Shown in pieces: positions 45,450-45,486 of a DNA stretch of 45,486 nucleotides. The stretch lies in assembly GCA_036267875.1 (NCBI GenBank), contig DATAVE010000168.1, positions 1 to 45,486 on the forward strand, in the 5' to 3' direction. The stretch is from DASZTV01 sp036267875 (GTDB lineage Bacteria; Actinomycetota; Actinomycetes; JAFAQI01). Under the pieces are notes generated by a model. The model saw nothing but the letters and a program-made list of their open reading frames with translations, did no database searches and had not been told where the DNA came from. A program made the position numbers and the translations under genes. Numbering within the stretch: position 1 is the stretch's first letter; the number at the start of each line of letters is the position of its first letter.

Positions 45450-45486
45450 ATAGGCCTAGCGGATTAACCCGAATGGACTAACTGCT

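Overview
The window is one contiguous stretch of a high-GC actinobacterial chromosome (Actinomycetota). The evidence is the conserved gene order, pervasive 1-8 nt stop/start overlaps, frequent GTG and TTG starts, an mIHF gene, an actinobacterial-type PriA without ATPase motifs, and a PyrR-responsive leader that overlaps the pyrR ribosome binding site. I cannot name the genus. Nearly all genes are on the minus strand, so transcription runs from high to low coordinates. The exceptions are two genes for secreted proteins and one pseudogene on the plus strand.

Layout in the direction of transcription. (1) 45449-37480 is a type IV pilus block: three prepilin-like genes (PilV-, PilW- and PilX-like), prepilin peptidase pilD, then a second operon pilM-pilN-pilO-pilP-like. 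The motor genes (pilB, pilT, pilC) would lie outside the window. (2) 37430-34254 is aroC-aroK-aroB-aroQ of the shikimate pathway. (3) 34270-31688 (plus strand) encodes a large secreted Ig/FN3-like protein. (4) 31574-29429 is an M24 peptidase, efp and nusB. (5) 29417-27470 is an accessory insert: a GT87-like membrane glycosyltransferase and a broken methyltransferase. (6) 27405-17322 is the complete pyrimidine operon pyrR-pyrB-pyrC-(50-aa membrane protein)-carA-carB-pyrK-pyrD-pyrF. (7) 17198-10887 is mihF-gmk-rpoZ-coaBC-GNAT-metK-priA. (8) 9788-10882 (plus strand) encodes a secreted protein made of two copies of one Cys-containing domain. (9) 9710-6186 is def-fmt-rsmB-rpe. (10) 6157-2291 is an FMN riboswitch followed by ribD-ribE-ribBA-ribH. 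(11) 2235-1 is hisG, an AbiEi/DUF559-like gene, and the 5' half of infC behind a structured leader.

Most of the window is housekeeping. Three RNA-level controls can be read directly: the FMN riboswitch with a hairpin that would hide the ribD ribosome binding site, the PyrR-binding stem-loop overlapping the pyrR ribosome binding site, and the infC leader with an ATC start codon. The least expected signal is a pair of sigma28/WhiG-like promoter elements with identical spacing, one before each pilus operon. The copy at the prepilin gene is so close to the ATG that its mRNA is probably leaderless. The accessory inserts (DUF559-like gene, two secreted proteins, GT87 gene, methyltransferase pseudogene) sit at breaks in otherwise conserved gene order. 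The GT87/pseudogene pair occupies the nusB-pyrR interval, where Streptomyces carries bldD.
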